Counted from the stretch's first letter, positions 7,929 to 18,091 are shown. The stretch: 64,000 nt of DNA from Fimbriimonadaceae bacterium (GCA_019694835.1 JAIBBE010000008.1:1-64000), one strand, 5' to 3'. Notes: a model not told the origin generated them from the letters alone. Program-made: numbers and translations.

Positions 7929-9692
7929 ATGAAGCGGATTCGGTACGTTGTTCTCGCCCTCTTGCCGGTCATGGCGGCTCTCGCCCAGGCGGACATCACC
8001 TATGCGGTCAAGGCCGACCCCACCGAGAAGAAACTCCTGGTGACGGTGGAAATCCCTAGCGTCAAGGACTCCGTTCAGGTCCAGATGCCGAATTGGGCCC
8101 CCGGTGCCTACATGCTCGTCGACAGCTGGAAGAACGTCGCCGACTTCAAGGCACTCGACGGTAAGGGCAAGGACGCAACCGTCGAGAAGCCGAATGACTA
8201 CACCTGGAAACTGACGGGCGCCAACGGCCGATTCAAGGTGACCTATTCGGTTCCGAACTCGCCGGTCGACGGAGCGATGCACTTTTCGGGTCCTTCCACC
8301 TACGTCTATGTCGTCGATCGGAAGCAGGAACGCTGCCTCCTGACGATCACGGGACCGGACGAGAAATGGCCGGTGGCCATCGGTCTCGACGAAGTCAAAG
8401 GCAAGCCAGGAAGCTATATCGCCAAAGACTACGACGTTCTCGCCGATAACCCGGCGACGATGGGGGCGTTCGATCTCGACAGCTACGACTACGGCGGAAA
8501 GCCCCACTACATCGCCTACCGGGGGGCCGCCAAGAACCAAGTCGATAAGGACCGGGTCAAGGCAGCTTGCCTTGCGATCACCGAGGTTCAGTGCAAGTTC
8601 TTTGGTTCGCAGCCCTACAACAGATACGTGTGGCACTTCTCCGTGCGTGAGGGTGTCGACGGGGCTGGCGGCTTGGAGCACCTCAGCAGCACCCAGATCA
8701 GCATGGCCTCGGGTGCCGGGCCAGGCGTCATCCGGGTGTATTCGCATGAGTTCTTCCATCTCTGGAACGTCAAGCGCATTCGCAGCAAGCCGCTCGGCCC
8801 GTTCGACTACACGCAGCTTCCCAAGACGGGGGCGTTGTGGTTCCTGGAGGGCGTGACGGACTACTACGCGAACGTCCTGCTCGCGAGGGCTGGCTGGGAC
8901 TCGGAGGCGGACTTTTACACGGAACTGATGGGCAATGTGAATGGTGTGCGTGCCAATCCAGCACGCCTTGAGGTCAGTCCGTACGACTCCAGCCTTCGGG
9001 TGGGCGAAGCCGCCAACGGACGCGGAAACAGCAACGGCTATCGCGTCAGCTATTACAACACAGGGTGGCTTTGCGGACTTGTCCTGGACCTTGAGATCCG
9101 TTCCAAGTCGGGCGGCAAGCACTCGCTTGACGACGTCTGTCGCGCACTTTGGCAGTTGTGCAAGGACGATAAGCCTGGGTTCGAGGAAGATGAGATTCGG
9201 AAGCAGTGCATTAAGTTCGGGGGCGAGTCGCTGGGCGAGTTTTACGACCGCGTAGTCATGAAACCGGGCGAGATTCCCGTTGAGGACGCCCTCGCCACGA
9301 TGGGTCTGGAGATCAAGGAGGTTGACGAGCCGACCTTGGTTTGGCCGTTCGGCTGGGTGAGCGACCGCGAAAAGGGTGGCGCTCGTGTTCGTCGCGTCGA
9401 AGATTCGGCCAACAAAGAGCTTCAGGAAGGGGACATCATCGTCGAGATCAACGGTAAGCCCACAAGTGGCAAAACCGGCGCGCAGATCACCGGACGGGTC
9501 AACGCCGCCATGAAGGGTGTCAAGGCCGACTCCGACGTGACGATTAAGGTGGATCGCGAAGGCGTGACCCACGTCGCCGTGATCAAGCCGACCTCGACGA
9601 ACCGCAAGGTCAAGAAGATCACCGAGCGAGGCCCCGTCACGCGCGAACTGGTTGAGGCCCGCAAATCTTGGATCGGAGTCAAGTCTCGTTGA
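7929..9692 (+). CDS. Secreted M61 family metallopeptidase with PDZ domain
   Basis: A 587-aa exported zinc aminopeptidase of the glycyl-aminopeptidase type. A signal peptide covers about residues 1-21 ([14 protein letters not shown]). The N-terminal beta domain (residues about 22-180) is followed by the catalytic domain with [11 protein letters not shown] near residue 274 (HExxH-like zinc site; M61 members have HE[FL]xH), then GVTDYYAN carrying the third-ligand glutamate region (WFLEGVTDY). A PDZ domain is near residues 480-560 ([17 protein letters not shown]). Length and order fit M61. Its stop overlaps the TTG start of purE by 3 nt (TTGA), suggesting co-translation of two functionally unrelated genes. 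Confidence 0.93.
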   Translation: MKRIRYVVLALLPVMAALAQADITYAVKADPTEKKLLVTVEIPSVKDSVQVQMPNWAPGAYMLVDSWKNVADFKALDGKGKDATVEKPNDYTWKLTGANGRFKVTYSVPNSPVDGAMHFSGPSTYVYVVDRKQERCLLTITGPDEKWPVAIGLDEVKGKPGSYIAKDYDVLADNPATMGAFDLDSYDYGGKPHYIAYRGAAKNQVDKDRVKAACLAITEVQCKFFGSQPYNRYVWHFSVREGVDGAGGLEHLSSTQISMASGAGPGVIRVYSHEFFHLWNVKRIRSKPLGPFDYTQLPKTGALWFLEGVTDYYANVLLARAGWDSEADFYTELMGNVNGVRANPARLEVSPYDSSLRVGEAANGRGNSNGYRVSYYNTGWLCGLVLDLEIRSKSGGKHSLDDVCRALWQLCKDDKPGFEEDEIRKQCIKFGGESLGEFYDRVVMKPGEIPVEDALATMGLEIKEVDEPTLVWPFGWVSDREKGGARVRRVEDSANKELQEGDIIVEINGKPTSGKTGAQITGRVNAAMKGVKADSDVTIKVDREGVTHVAVIKPTSTNRKVKKITERGPVTRELVEARKSWIGVKSR

Positions 9693-10192
9693 GTCAGGCC
9701 GTCGTCGGTGTGATCATGGGCAGCGATAGCGACCTGCAGACCATGCGGGCCGCGAGTGAGGTTCTGTCGGAGTTCGGTATCCCTCACGAGGTTAAGGTGG
9801 TCTCCGCCCATCGCACGCCGGAGGCAATGGTTGAGTATGCAAAAACGGCCAAGGAGCGGGGTCTCAAGGTGATCATCGCCGGGGCGGGAGGTGCGGCCCA
9901 CCTCCCGGGCATGGTCGCCTCACTGACTTCGCTGCCCGTGATTGGTGTACCAGTGCGGACGACCGCGCTCAACGGGGTGGATTCGCTCTATTCGATCGTT
10001 CAGATGCCGGCCGGGATTCCGGTCGCGACGGTTGCGATCGGCAACAGCACGAACGCGGCGCTGTTGGCCGCCCGAATCTTGGCGGTTGAGGACCCTGAAC
10101 TCTCGGCCAAGGTCGACGCGTTCCGCGAGGCTCAGACTGAGCGAGTCGCGGCACAGAACGCCACCCTGGCCGGCCAGCTGTTCGGAGGTTAG
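9689..10192 (+). CDS. purE: N5-carboxyaminoimidazole ribonucleotide mutase
   Basis: Class I PurE converts N5-CAIR to CAIR in purine synthesis. The 167-aa product carries [27 protein letters not shown] and [14 protein letters not shown], all class I signatures. The start is TTG at 9689, overlapping the upstream TGA (TTGA); a farther in-frame TTG at 9668 lies inside the peptidase gene. PurK, the usual partner, is not in the window. The stop codon overlaps the stop of fliD on the other strand by 3 nt. Confidence 0.95.
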   Translation: MSQAVVGVIMGSDSDLQTMRAASEVLSEFGIPHEVKVVSAHRTPEAMVEYAKTAKERGLKVIIAGAGGAAHLPGMVASLTSLPVIGVPVRTTALNGVDSLYSIVQMPAGIPVATVAIGNSTNAALLAARILAVEDPELSAKVDAFREAQTERVAAQNATLAGQLFGG

Positions 10193-12435
10193 CGGCTGGT
10201 CTGGCCAAGGATGCTTTGCAGCCGGGACTGCTGCGATTGCAACTGAGAAATCGCCTGTTCCATCGCGGTGAACTTCGCCTGTAGGGCAATGCGCTTCAGC
10301 GATGCACGTTCGGTGAGCGAGGTGATATTCGTGCCGAGGTCGTCGAACTGGGTTTGAAGCGACTTGTCGGTTGCAGTCAGCAGGCCGTTGACGGCGTCCG
10401 TAAAGGACTCGATGAGGTCTTTGGTTTTTGCTGCCACGCCCTTTGTAAACGTGAGATAGCCAACTACGCCGGTGCCGGTGCCGGTGTACTGAACCTGGAG
10501 GCCGTCGGCGTCCTTGTTGGATCCCGCGCTGGCTCCCGTGAGGAACTGCCCGCTGCCGGTAGCAGCCTGACCGTTGATGGTGCCAGCGACATTGAGCCCG
10601 GCAACCAAAATCCCCTTGTTGGCATTCTTTCCGATTCCCGAATTGTTCGCGGCCGCATCGAGGTTGCTGACAACGTCAAATCCGCCGGGCGTGCCGAATT
10701 TCTTGCTTGTGATCGTCAGTTTGCCGCCCGAGATGTCGGCGACGACGAGGTCTTTCAGCTTGGAATCGGCGTTGATGAGGTCGCGCGTCTGTTCGAGCGT
10801 CAATCCGGCTGAAATGGAAAGCTGATAGTTGGACCCAAACATCGCTCCGCTAAAAGTCAGCAGCTCGCCGCCGGCGTTCGCCGAGGTTTGAGCGACGGAT
10901 GAGGTGAACCCTGTCTTGGTCGCGGCCTGGGTGATGTTGATTTCGTAGCCGCCCGAGCCCGACGCCTTCGTTGCGGCCCCGCTGGTGACGAACTTGATAT
11001 CGGCCGCGCTCGAAGTCCCGACCGCGCGCATAAGGTTGCCAATCGACTCCGGATCGGCGCTGATCGCCGCGTCGAGCACGGCCTCATCGAGGGAGAGCTT
11101 TCCGTTCTCGTCGAATCCGACACCCAATTGCGAGAAGTTCGAGTAAGTGCCCACGCCAGTCAAGCTCTGGAACAAGGTGTCAGAGAGATTCGACTCGATT
11201 TGACCCGCCACCGCATCGCCAAAGAGCAAACCCGTCGCATAGGTCTCCTTGTCGAGTTTGCTGTTCTCGCGGACGAAGTCGATCATCGAGTTAAAGGCAT
11301 CGATGAAGCCTTTGATGGACTTCTTGGTCTGTTCATTGTCGCGCGTAACCGTCAGGGTTGACGAGGATGGAGTCGTGGCATCGGCCTTCAGAAGGTTGAT
11401 CGTAACGTTGGGGATGACCGACGTGACGGTGTTGGTGGAACTGGATAACGCCACGTTATCGAGCTGAAACTTAGCGTCTTGGGCGGCAACGATCTCGTTT
11501 GATCGCTTCAGGACACCCACGTTGAGCCAAAAGTTGCCCTCTGTGCCAAAGGTGGTGGTGCCGTCGACTTGGAGCCGGTAGGTCGTTTCGCCATGAACGG
11601 TTTGCGACACAACGCTGGCTGAGACCGTGCCGAGTGCATTGATCTTGTCCGCGAGGGTTGTCAGGGTATCGTCGGCACTGACTGAGATGGTGTCGCCACC
11701 AATCGTCACGTTTGTGGCACCTAGGCTATCCATATCAAGCATTTCGGACAGCTTCTTTGTTGCCGAACTGAGGCCGTAGCTAGCCGCTCCGCCTGCTATA
11801 GGTGTGCGCAGCGATGTGCTTAAGAATCCGAGCGAACTCAGTACATTTCCCGACGAATCGGCGAGCTCGATGCGGTTGTTGCGCCCTGTTTTGCTTCCCG
11901 TCATGGTCAAATAGCCCTGGCCGGGTCCGCCGTCGATCACACCGGCGACCACATCGCCTCCGGCGGAATTGATCTTCTGCGCAATCGTCGTCAGCGAGTC
12001 GCTCGCGACCACGCTCACGCTCTTGCCGTTCACGGTGAACGAGCCGGTCAGGTTAAGGGCATCACCAACTGCCGTTTGAGCCGAACTGCCCAGCTTCTGG
12101 GCTTGGGCAAGTTGGGAGACTTTCAGCCCATAGCTTCCGGCGACGGCCCCGCTGCTCGCGGTCACGGTGGCTACTGCCGTATCCGAAGAAGCTGCCTTCG
12201 AGGGGTTGTATGCGCTGGCCGAGTTCAAATTGTTCGCCGCGGAAGAGAGCGCAGAGACGCGCGAGCGCAGCTGCGTGTACGCGCTCATGCGCTGCGTGAG
12301 CTGCGCCTGGCGCTGCTGAAGCCGCTGAATCGGGATTTGTTCGAGCGCGATCAGCCGTTCGACGATCGATGCCGTGTCGATGCCGCTGCCGAGTCCGGTA
12401 AAGCTGATGCCTGCTAAGTTGCTTCCAATGCTCAT
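10189..12435 (-). CDS. fliD: Flagellar hook-associated protein 2 (filament cap)
   Basis: FliD caps the flagellum and guides flagellin assembly. The 748-aa protein begins [32 protein letters not shown], split here as the conserved GLGSGIDT and [10 protein letters not shown] motif, followed by a coiled-coil segment, repeated beta domains and a C-terminal coiled coil ([23 protein letters not shown]) ending QSILGQTS. It is longer than the approx. 470 aa of E. coli FliD, with extra central domains as in other long FliDs. No other flagellar gene is nearby. AAAGGA lies about 12 nt upstream of the ATG, a weak ribosome site. Confidence 0.95.
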   Translation of the reverse strand: MSIGSNLAGISFTGLGSGIDTASIVERLIALEQIPIQRLQQRQAQLTQRMSAYTQLRSRVSALSSAANNLNSASAYNPSKAASSDTAVATVTASSGAVAGSYGLKVSQLAQAQKLGSSAQTAVGDALNLTGSFTVNGKSVSVVASDSLTTIAQKINSAGGDVVAGVIDGGPGQGYLTMTGSKTGRNNRIELADSSGNVLSSLGFLSTSLRTPIAGGAASYGLSSATKKLSEMLDMDSLGATNVTIGGDTISVSADDTLTTLADKINALGTVSASVVSQTVHGETTYRLQVDGTTTFGTEGNFWLNVGVLKRSNEIVAAQDAKFQLDNVALSSSTNTVTSVIPNVTINLLKADATTPSSSTLTVTRDNEQTKKSIKGFIDAFNSMIDFVRENSKLDKETYATGLLFGDAVAGQIESNLSDTLFQSLTGVGTYSNFSQLGVGFDENGKLSLDEAVLDAAISADPESIGNLMRAVGTSSAADIKFVTSGAATKASGSGGYEINITQAATKTGFTSSVAQTSANAGGELLTFSGAMFGSNYQLSISAGLTLEQTRDLINADSKLKDLVVADISGGKLTITSKKFGTPGGFDVVSNLDAAANNSGIGKNANKGILVAGLNVAGTINGQAATGSGQFLTGASAGSNKDADGLQVQYTGTGTGVVGYLTFTKGVAAKTKDLIESFTDAVNGLLTATDKSLQTQFDDLGTNITSLTERASLKRIALQAKFTAMEQAISQLQSQQSRLQSILGQTSR

Positions 12436-12527
12436 GGTTGGATTCGTCCTTTGAGTCCATTTGGATTATCGGCGAGGCCGCTGTAGAACCCTAGCCCTGA
12501 GATTCGCCAGGTTTGAACCCGAAAAGG

Positions 12528-12533
12528 TACTGT
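12528..12533 (+). promoter_or_regulatory. -10 box, leaderless type (selA)
   Basis: TACTGT ends 6 nt before the ATG at 12540. No Shine-Dalgarno is present. Confidence 0.5.
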
Positions 12534-12539
12534 TCACTC

Positions 12540-13862
12540 ATGAGCGATCTGCGCCGCCTCCCGAGCGTTGACCGGATCAAGCGGTCTGATGCGCTATCAG
12601 GCTTTTCGGACCCTGTCCGAACTGCCGCCGCACGTCAGTCGATCGAGGAAGCGAGAGCAAACGGTGGTTTCGCGGAGCAGGAAATTCTGAACCGAGCAGG
12701 TGCTGTTGCCAACCAGTTGGCCACCCCCAGCCTTCGCGGTGTGATCAACTTAAGCGGTATCATCTTGCACACAGGTCTTGGACGGGCTCGGTTGGCAAAA
12801 GCCGCTTCCGACGCCATTTCAGAGGTCGCGCAAGCGCACGCAAGTGTAGAGTTCGATATGGAAAGTGGTACACGAGGAGACCGCCAAGTCCATGTTCGTG
12901 AGCTCATTCGTGGACTTACCGGTGCCGAAGATGCGTTTGTAGTCAACAACTGCGCGGCGGCCGTGGTTCTTTCGCTTTCCGCCCTGTGTGCAGGACGAGA
13001 GGTGCTCCTGTCTCGTGGGCAGATGGTGGAGATCGGCGGTGCCTTCAGAATGCCCGATATCGTTAGGCAAAGCGGCTGTAACTTGGTCGAAGTTGGCTGT
13101 ACGAACCGAACACGGCTGTCTGATTACGACGGCGCAATCGGTCCCGATTTGGGAGCCATTCTCCGTTGCCATCCAAGCAACTTCAAGATCGTCGGGTTTG
13201 CAGAAGAGGTTCCCTTGCGAGACCTTGCCTCCCTTACCCATCGACACGACTCCATCCTAATTGATGACGCGGGAAGTGGCTGCCTCCTTGACACCACCCG
13301 GTTTGGATTGCCAGCCGAGCCCCGCCTTCAGGACGCCATTCGCGACGGTGTCGATTTGGTGCTGTGCAGCGGTGATAAGCTGCTCGGCGGCCCCCAAGCG
13401 GGGTTGATCATCGGTCGTAAATCGCTCATCGAAGCCATCCGAAAGCATCCTTTGGCGCGCGCGGTGCGAATTGACAAGCTCACGCTGGCCGGACTCGAGG
13501 CGACGCTTCGACTCTATCGCGATGGTCGCGAACTCGAAGTACCGGTTTGGCAAACGATCTCACGGCCCGTCGAGGAGGTTCGAAGGACGGCGAAGTCTTT
13601 TGTGCGGCACTGCCCCGAAGGAACGAGTGTCGTTGCGAGTGAGACGGAAATCGGAGGAGGTTCGCTGCCGGGGGCAACAGTTCCCACTTTTGCCATTCGC
13701 ATCCCCACCGCGAACCCCATTGAAACTCTAAAGGCCTTACGACGACACCGCGTTCCCGTCATCGGACGGGTAGAAGACGGAGCGGTTCTCCTCGACCCGC
13801 GAACCGCTAGCCCGGAAGAGCTGCCGGAAGTCCGCAGGGCATTGGCGGCACTCCCGACCTGA
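12540..13862 (+). CDS. selA: L-seryl-tRNA(Sec) selenium transferase
   Basis: SelA is a PLP enzyme that converts Ser-tRNA(Sec) to Sec-tRNA(Sec) with selenophosphate. The 440-aa protein has the N-terminal RRLPSVDRI motif, SGIILHTGLGRARL, NNCAAAVVLSLSAL, SRGQMVEIGGAFRMPDI, VGCTNRTRLSDY and the PLP-lysine region CSGDKLLGGPQAG. Length is near the usual 450-470 aa, so it looks intact. The ATG at 12540 has a -10 box 6 nt upstream; the in-frame start at 12513 lies above that promoter. SelB, SelD and tRNA(Sec) are not in the window. It precedes a proline dehydrogenase gene by 44 nt and may share its transcript. Confidence 0.9.
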   Translation: MSDLRRLPSVDRIKRSDALSGFSDPVRTAAARQSIEEARANGGFAEQEILNRAGAVANQLATPSLRGVINLSGIILHTGLGRARLAKAASDAISEVAQAHASVEFDMESGTRGDRQVHVRELIRGLTGAEDAFVVNNCAAAVVLSLSALCAGREVLLSRGQMVEIGGAFRMPDIVRQSGCNLVEVGCTNRTRLSDYDGAIGPDLGAILRCHPSNFKIVGFAEEVPLRDLASLTHRHDSILIDDAGSGCLLDTTRFGLPAEPRLQDAIRDGVDLVLCSGDKLLGGPQAGLIIGRKSLIEAIRKHPLARAVRIDKLTLAGLEATLRLYRDGRELEVPVWQTISRPVEEVRRTAKSFVRHCPEGTSVVASETEIGGGSLPGATVPTFAIRIPTANPIETLKALRRHRVPVIGRVEDGAVLLDPRTASPEELPEVRRALAALPT

Positions 13863-13906
13863 AGCTCTGGGCGAAAACCGCCTTTGGACTGCCACAATCT
13901 CCCTAG

Positions 13907-14830
13907 ATGTCGCTGGGTCGAGCGCTGATCCTCAAGACCGCCGCAATGAAGCCGGTTGAGCGGCTCGTGCGGCGTTCATTTCTGTTTCGCCCCTTAGTGC
14001 GGCGATTCATCGCCGGTGACACGCTCGAAGAGGCCTTGCCTCAGGCCGAAGCCCTTGCGCAGAAGGGACTGTTCAGCACCCTCGACTACCTGGGCGAGAA
14101 TACGCACTCCGAAGCCGAAGCGCTAGCCGCGAAGAAGACCTACATCGAGATGTTGGCGCGCATCGCCGAAAGCCCAAGGCGGGACGACATCAACATCTCA
14201 ATCAAGCTCACCCAGTGCGGGATGGACCAGGGTGAGGAGTTCTGCGAACGAAACTACCGAGAAGTGCTCGAAGTCGCTCGCGAAAAGAGCATCTTTGTAA
14301 GGGTGGACATGGAGGGAAGTGACTACACCGACCGTACCATCCGCATGATTGAGCGGGTCTTTCCCGACTTCACGAACACCGGCACCGTCCTCCAGTCCTA
14401 TCTGTATCGATCCCTTGAGGATGCCGAGAAACTCATCGCCCTTGGTGTTCGGGTCCGAATTGTCAAGGGCGCGTACCTGGAGCCCGAATCGGTGGCTTAC
14501 CAGTCGAAGCAGAAGGTCGACGAAATGTACGTCGAGATCACGAAACTGCTGCTTCAGCGTGGACATTATCCAGCGGTGGCGACCCACGACCCCAAAATCA
14601 TCGATCAAGTAAAAGCCTTCGCGACGCGAGAGGGCATTTCGAAGGCGCGTTTCGAGTTTCAGATGCTCTACGGTATTCGCCGCGATCTTCAGGATTCGCT
14701 TCGAGCCGAAGGTTACAATGTGCGGGTTTACATCCCGTACGGCGACCAGTGGTACCCGTACTTCACGCGCCGTCTGGCCGAACGCCCGGCCAATGCGTTC
14801 TTCATTCTGAAGTCGCTGTTTCGGCGGTGA
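13907..14830 (+). CDS. Proline dehydrogenase (monofunctional)
   Basis: An FAD enzyme oxidising proline to pyrroline-5-carboxylate. The 307-aa length fits the short monofunctional PutA-type barrel. Motifs seen include FSTLDYLGENTHS, INISIKLTQCG, VRVDMEGSDYTDRT, VLQSYLYRSLED, VRIVKGAYLEP, ATHDPKII, FEFQMLYGIRRDL and the C-terminal YIPYGDQWYPYFTRRLAERPANA (flavin and proline carboxylate binding). The ATG at 13907 lies 44 nt after selA with no Shine-Dalgarno. The P5C dehydrogenase partner is not in the window. Confidence 0.96.
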   Translation: MSLGRALILKTAAMKPVERLVRRSFLFRPLVRRFIAGDTLEEALPQAEALAQKGLFSTLDYLGENTHSEAEALAAKKTYIEMLARIAESPRRDDINISIKLTQCGMDQGEEFCERNYREVLEVAREKSIFVRVDMEGSDYTDRTIRMIERVFPDFTNTGTVLQSYLYRSLEDAEKLIALGVRVRIVKGAYLEPESVAYQSKQKVDEMYVEITKLLLQRGHYPAVATHDPKIIDQVKAFATREGISKARFEFQMLYGIRRDLQDSLRAEGYNVRVYIPYGDQWYPYFTRRLAERPANAFFILKSLFRR

Positions 14831-14836
14831 TGCGCA

Positions 14837-14842
14837 CATAAT
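14837..14842 (+). promoter_or_regulatory. -10 box, leaderless type (membrane protein)
   Basis: CATAAT ends 6 nt before the GTG at 14849, inside the short gap after the proline dehydrogenase gene. Confidence 0.45.
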
Positions 14843-14848
14843 ACTGGA

Positions 14849-15559
14849 GTGGTGACGAGCCCGCAGCGATCGAACCTTTGGTGGCTGGTTCTTGGATCGG
14901 CGCTTATTACTTCATTCACGTTCGCCATGCCGTACCTCACGGGTATTCGCTCTAGTGGTCAGTGGCCAATCGGCATCTCGGTTCTGTTCACAATCTGTTG
15001 GTTGGTCGCATTCCGCGAAGGCGTCCGCATACCCGCTCTCATTGCAAACGGTCTCGGCGATGCCGTCGGATTGCTGATTTCAAAGGTCTTCATGGCGGCC
15101 ATGATCACCAAGCCAAAGACAGACCTCTTTTGGCTCACTAGTTTCATCATCATCGCTCCGTTGGCGGTCTTGTTCACTTGGTCCCTCAGACAGGAGCGCA
15201 AGGCTCTGGAGTATGTGCAGGAGATCGATGAAGACTTCAAAGCCATAGAGGCGTTGCCGGTAGACGAGAGATTGAGTGCTCTGGATGCGCGGATAGAAGG
15301 CCTCCTCGCTGAGGTCGAGGCCCACGAGAAGCGAAATAAGCGACTCCAACCCTTGATTGTCTGTTCGGTCAGTTTGGGTGCGGTACTTCTTGGTTCCAGC
15401 CTCATCCAGGAGTTTCGCCGCGGTCCGCGACTCGTTTCAACAATGATTGACCTCTCGGGGCTGGTCCTCTGCGTGGGGTACTTGATTTGGCTGGTTTACA
15501 ACGCGGTCCTGGAGAGGAAGCTTAAAGACGAAAGCAGAAATGAGAGCCCAGAGCTTTAG
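14849..15559 (+). CDS. Membrane protein of unknown function
   Basis: A 236-aa product with three N-terminal hydrophobic helices (about residues 10-30, 37-55 and 94-112), a charged helical segment with coiled-coil character (about 115-165, rich in E, R and K) and two further helices (about 168-186 and 201-217). I do not recognise a family. The GTG start at 14849 (a second GTG follows directly) is supported by the -10 box at the leaderless spacing. It converges with the lipoprotein gene at 15573 with 13 nt between stops. Confidence 0.75.
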   Translation: MVTSPQRSNLWWLVLGSALITSFTFAMPYLTGIRSSGQWPIGISVLFTICWLVAFREGVRIPALIANGLGDAVGLLISKVFMAAMITKPKTDLFWLTSFIIIAPLAVLFTWSLRQERKALEYVQEIDEDFKAIEALPVDERLSALDARIEGLLAEVEAHEKRNKRLQPLIVCSVSLGAVLLGSSLIQEFRRGPRLVSTMIDLSGLVLCVGYLIWLVYNAVLERKLKDESRNESPEL

Positions 15560-15572
15560 CCTGAGTGACTTC

Positions 15573-16217
15573 CTACTTTCCTGCTAGATGCTCGCGCATC
15601 TTGTCCAAATCCAGTTTCGCAAACCGCTCATCCATTCGCAGCGCTTGCATGAGCGGTACCGAGCCAAGCGCAATCGATACGCTGAGCCGCTTCTTCAAAT
15701 CCCGCGACCAGACGATCATCAACTGGGTTTGGCCGTCGATCCAGAATCGGAAACCGGCATCATCGTCACCCACATCACGCGGTCGGATGCGGTTTCCGAT
15801 TGCGGTGGCGTAACCCTCGCGCAGGTCGATCACGCTTTCCTTCGAGACGTTATCGATGGTGCGCATAGCGAGCACCACGCTGCCCTCCTTGGCGAGGACC
15901 GCGAACCCACCGGATTTGCCCTCCCAACCGGACGCCGTGATCGTCGACGCGAGGCCGGGGGGCGGTTCGCGAACCTCGCTCGCTCCTGCCGGCTTGGGGA
16001 ACTGGGCAAGAGCGTCCTTTTCAGCCATACCCAGGACGACACGACCGGCATCTCCATTGATGAACAGGCTGGGTCGATCGAGAAGTGCAGGAACCGGCAC
16101 GTCGACAACTTGCTTGGGTGCGCTGGGACTCTCGGCGACCGTCGGCTTGGGCTGGTCATTGCTTGAGCAGCCGCCCAGGGTCAAACCTATGGATACCACC
16201 CAGAGGGGCCCAGTCAT
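15573..16217 (-). CDS. Lipoprotein of unknown function
   Basis: A 214-aa lipoprotein: signal peptide GPLWVVSIGLTLGGC with lipobox LGGC, then a Pro/Lys-rich linker and a domain with GMAEKDALAQFPKP, GFAVLAKEGSVVLAMRT and IDGQTQLMIVW. This resembles small periplasmic beta domains but I do not assign a family. The ATG at 16217 is 7 nt after the greA stop, so the two form an operon; farther in-frame starts up to 16289 would overlap greA and lack a signal peptide. Confidence 0.75.
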   Translation of the reverse strand: MTGPLWVVSIGLTLGGCSSNDQPKPTVAESPSAPKQVVDVPVPALLDRPSLFINGDAGRVVLGMAEKDALAQFPKPAGASEVREPPPGLASTITASGWEGKSGGFAVLAKEGSVVLAMRTIDNVSKESVIDLREGYATAIGNRIRPRDVGDDDAGFRFWIDGQTQLMIVWSRDLKKRLSVSIALGSVPLMQALRMDERFAKLDLDKMREHLAGK

Positions 16218-16224
16218 GACCGTG

Positions 16225-16704
16225 CTACGAATCCATGAGCACTTCGAGAACTTCATAGCGCTGTTTCCCGGCGGGGGCTTCGACTTCAACCTGGTCGCCC
16301 GCGACTTTCCCGATGAGGGCCGACCCGAGCGGGGACGTGATGGAGATCATGTCGTGGGCTGGATCAGCCTCATAGGATCCAACGAGCGCAACCACCAATT
16401 CGTCGCTCCAAACCAGGTCTTTGAGGCGAATGCGCGAGCCGAGATGAGCGCTGTTGTCGGAGGTCTCCGGACGCTCGACGATCTTGGCAAGCTGCAGTAC
16501 CTTTTCGAGGTCGGCGATCCGGCCCTCTAGACGCGTTTGGTTAAGCTTGGCCTCGTGATAGGCCGCGTTTTCTTTGAGGTCTCCGTGCGATTTGGCTTCA
16601 CGGATCGCCTCGGCGACGTTGAGGCGGACGGGGCCCTTCAGGTCCTCAAGCTCCTTTTTGAGCTTCTCATAGCCAGATGCGGTGAGCAGAATCTCCTGTG
16701 CCAT
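16225..16704 (-). CDS. greA: Transcription elongation factor GreA
   Basis: GreA rescues backtracked RNA polymerase by stimulating transcript cleavage. The 159-aa product has the N-terminal coiled coil starting ILLTASGYEKLKKELEDL and the acidic tip IREAKSHGDLKENAAYHEAK (D and E residues that act at the polymerase active site), and a C-terminal FKBP-like domain ending SPLGSALIGKVAGDQVEVEAPAGKQRYEVLEV. I chose the ATG at 16704, giving the standard MAQE start; TACAAT lies 10 nt upstream, so the leader would be only a few nt. An ATG at 16716 sits inside that -10 box. It is followed by a lipoprotein gene. Confidence 0.97.
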   Translation of the reverse strand: MAQEILLTASGYEKLKKELEDLKGPVRLNVAEAIREAKSHGDLKENAAYHEAKLNQTRLEGRIADLEKVLQLAKIVERPETSDNSAHLGSRIRLKDLVWSDELVVALVGSYEADPAHDMISITSPLGSALIGKVAGDQVEVEAPAGKQRYEVLEVLMDS

Positions 16705-16817
16705 CGGAACTGGCATTGTAACTGATCCGATGCACTGCGTGGGACAACCTGTCAAAATCGGTGCCGTTAGCGAAGCTCAGGCTCGATTGACGAGCCGACA
16801 GCGTTGAGGAGAGTGCC

Positions 16818-17546
16818 ATGAAAACGATGATTCTTTGTGCAGCCCTGGTGTGCGCGGCGTTGGGTTGCGCCCCCAAGGAAACCGCCGCCACTGACACCGG
16901 GACGACCACCCCGGAAACGACGACCGCAAGCAACACTGGTGAAACGAAGACCGAGACGACGACCCCTGAAGGAGAGAAGATGAACGAGACGCCGACTGCA
17001 CCTGAAAACACCGAAGACCCCGCCACCCGCAAGCCCAAGGACGGCGAAGAGGTCGCGGTCATGAAGACGAACCAGGGCAACATCGTCCTCATGTTCTTCC
17101 CCGACAAGGCCCCCAACCACGTCGAGAACTTCAAGAAACTCTCGAAGGAGGGCTTTTACAACGGGACTAAGTTCCACCGCGTCATCCCCGGTTTCATGAT
17201 CCAGGGCGGCGATCCCAACAGTAAAGACGGTGATCGCTCGAACGACGGCATGGGCGGAAGCGGCAAGTACCTGAACGCCGAGTTCAACGATGTTAAGCAT
17301 CGTCGCGGCATTCTCAGCATGGCCCGCAGTTCCGATCCGAACTCCGCGAGCAGCCAGTTCTACATCATGGTTGCCGACAAGACCCACCTGGACGGCCAGT
17401 ACAGCGCGTTCGGTAAGGTCGTGGAGGGTATGGAGGCGGTTGACAAGATCGTCAACTTGGAGCGCGACGCTCGAGACAATCCGCTGCCAAAGAATCCTGC
17501 CACGATCGAGAAGATCGACATCGTGGCCTGGCCCATCAAGAAGTAA
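16818..17546 (+). CDS. Cyclophilin-type peptidyl-prolyl isomerase, lipoprotein
   Basis: An envelope-anchored prolyl isomerase. The 242-aa protein has a lipoprotein signal (ILCAALVCAALGC), a low-complexity Thr/Glu linker (about residues 20-75) and a bacterial cyclophilin domain: VMKTNQGNIVLMF, GTKFHRVIPGFMIQGGDP (catalytic arginine and the QGGD motif), RGILSMARSSDPNSASSQFYI and GQYSAFGKVVEGMEAVD. GAGGAGAG about 5 nt before the ATG sets the start. It stands divergent from greA. A long inverted repeat begins 13 nt after the stop. Confidence 0.95.
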   Translation: MKTMILCAALVCAALGCAPKETAATDTGTTTPETTTASNTGETKTETTTPEGEKMNETPTAPENTEDPATRKPKDGEEVAVMKTNQGNIVLMFFPDKAPNHVENFKKLSKEGFYNGTKFHRVIPGFMIQGGDPNSKDGDRSNDGMGGSGKYLNAEFNDVKHRRGILSMARSSDPNSASSQFYIMVADKTHLDGQYSAFGKVVEGMEAVDKIVNLERDARDNPLPKNPATIEKIDIVAWPIKK

Positions 17547-17559
17547 CCACGAACGAAGG

Positions 17560-17704
17560 GGAGCGCAGACTTCAGTCTGCCTCAGGGTCGAGGACTTCAG
17601 TCCGACAGTTGGGCGGAGCTATTCGACGAACCAGAACCGAAAACCGATGTCAAGGCCATCGGACTGAAGTCCTCGACCCAGAGGCGGACTAAAGTCCGCG
17701 CTCC
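17560..17704. repeat. Inverted-repeat element, family A copy 1
   Basis: A 145-bp MITE-like palindrome: arms 17560-17605 and 17659-17704 match over 46 nt with four mismatches and share GGACTTCAGTCC cores. The 53-nt centre carries no gene. A second copy is at 20525-20654. Both sit just after a stop codon and would fold as large hairpins in RNA. Confidence 0.85.
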
Positions 17705-17713
17705 GTGACCAAG

Positions 17714-17917
17714 CTATTGACCCGGTGAGACCGAATCGGCCTCACCGGATCTTGCGTCGGCTTGACCAGCAACTTCACGAGCCTTGTCAACCGGAGCGAT
17801 GCCGGCTCCTTGTGGCTTCGCATCGGTGTTTGAGGCAACCGGCTGAGAGGCCGGACCGCAGCCAATCGTGACGATCGAAGCAGCGAAGAAGAGACCTAGA
17901 ACGAATGCCCGTTTCAC
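17714..17917 (-). CDS. Small lipoprotein
   Basis: A 67-aa product: signal peptide VKRAFVLGLFFAASIVTIGC with an IGC lipobox, followed by about 47 residues of Ala/Asp/Gly-rich sequence (PVASNTDAKPQGAG, KAREVAGQADARS). No family recognised; the mature part may be disordered. The start is GTG at 17917 with no clear ribosome site. Signal peptide quality is the main support for it being real. Confidence 0.6.
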   Translation of the reverse strand: MKRAFVLGLFFAASIVTIGCGPASQPVASNTDAKPQGAGIAPVDKAREVAGQADARSGEADSVSPGQ

Positions 17918-18091
17918 ACCGTCTTCATTCCACGGTGAGGCGAACTTCTCACGATTTCACAGAAAGGTCCCAATTTCGCACCGTTGGGTAGGAATTCTTG
18001 GGAACCTGGCGCTACTATTGGTTATTGAGGTTGATTGGGTGTCGCCACGATGCCCGTCGAGAGGAAGAGAAGCTCAGCCCGAGGTACGCAA

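Noticed and set aside
7818..9572. 584-aa minus-strand ORF opposite the M61 peptidase
   Set aside because: No domain logic, and it mirrors the codon structure of the clear M61 gene; its GC-rich frame is a shadow.
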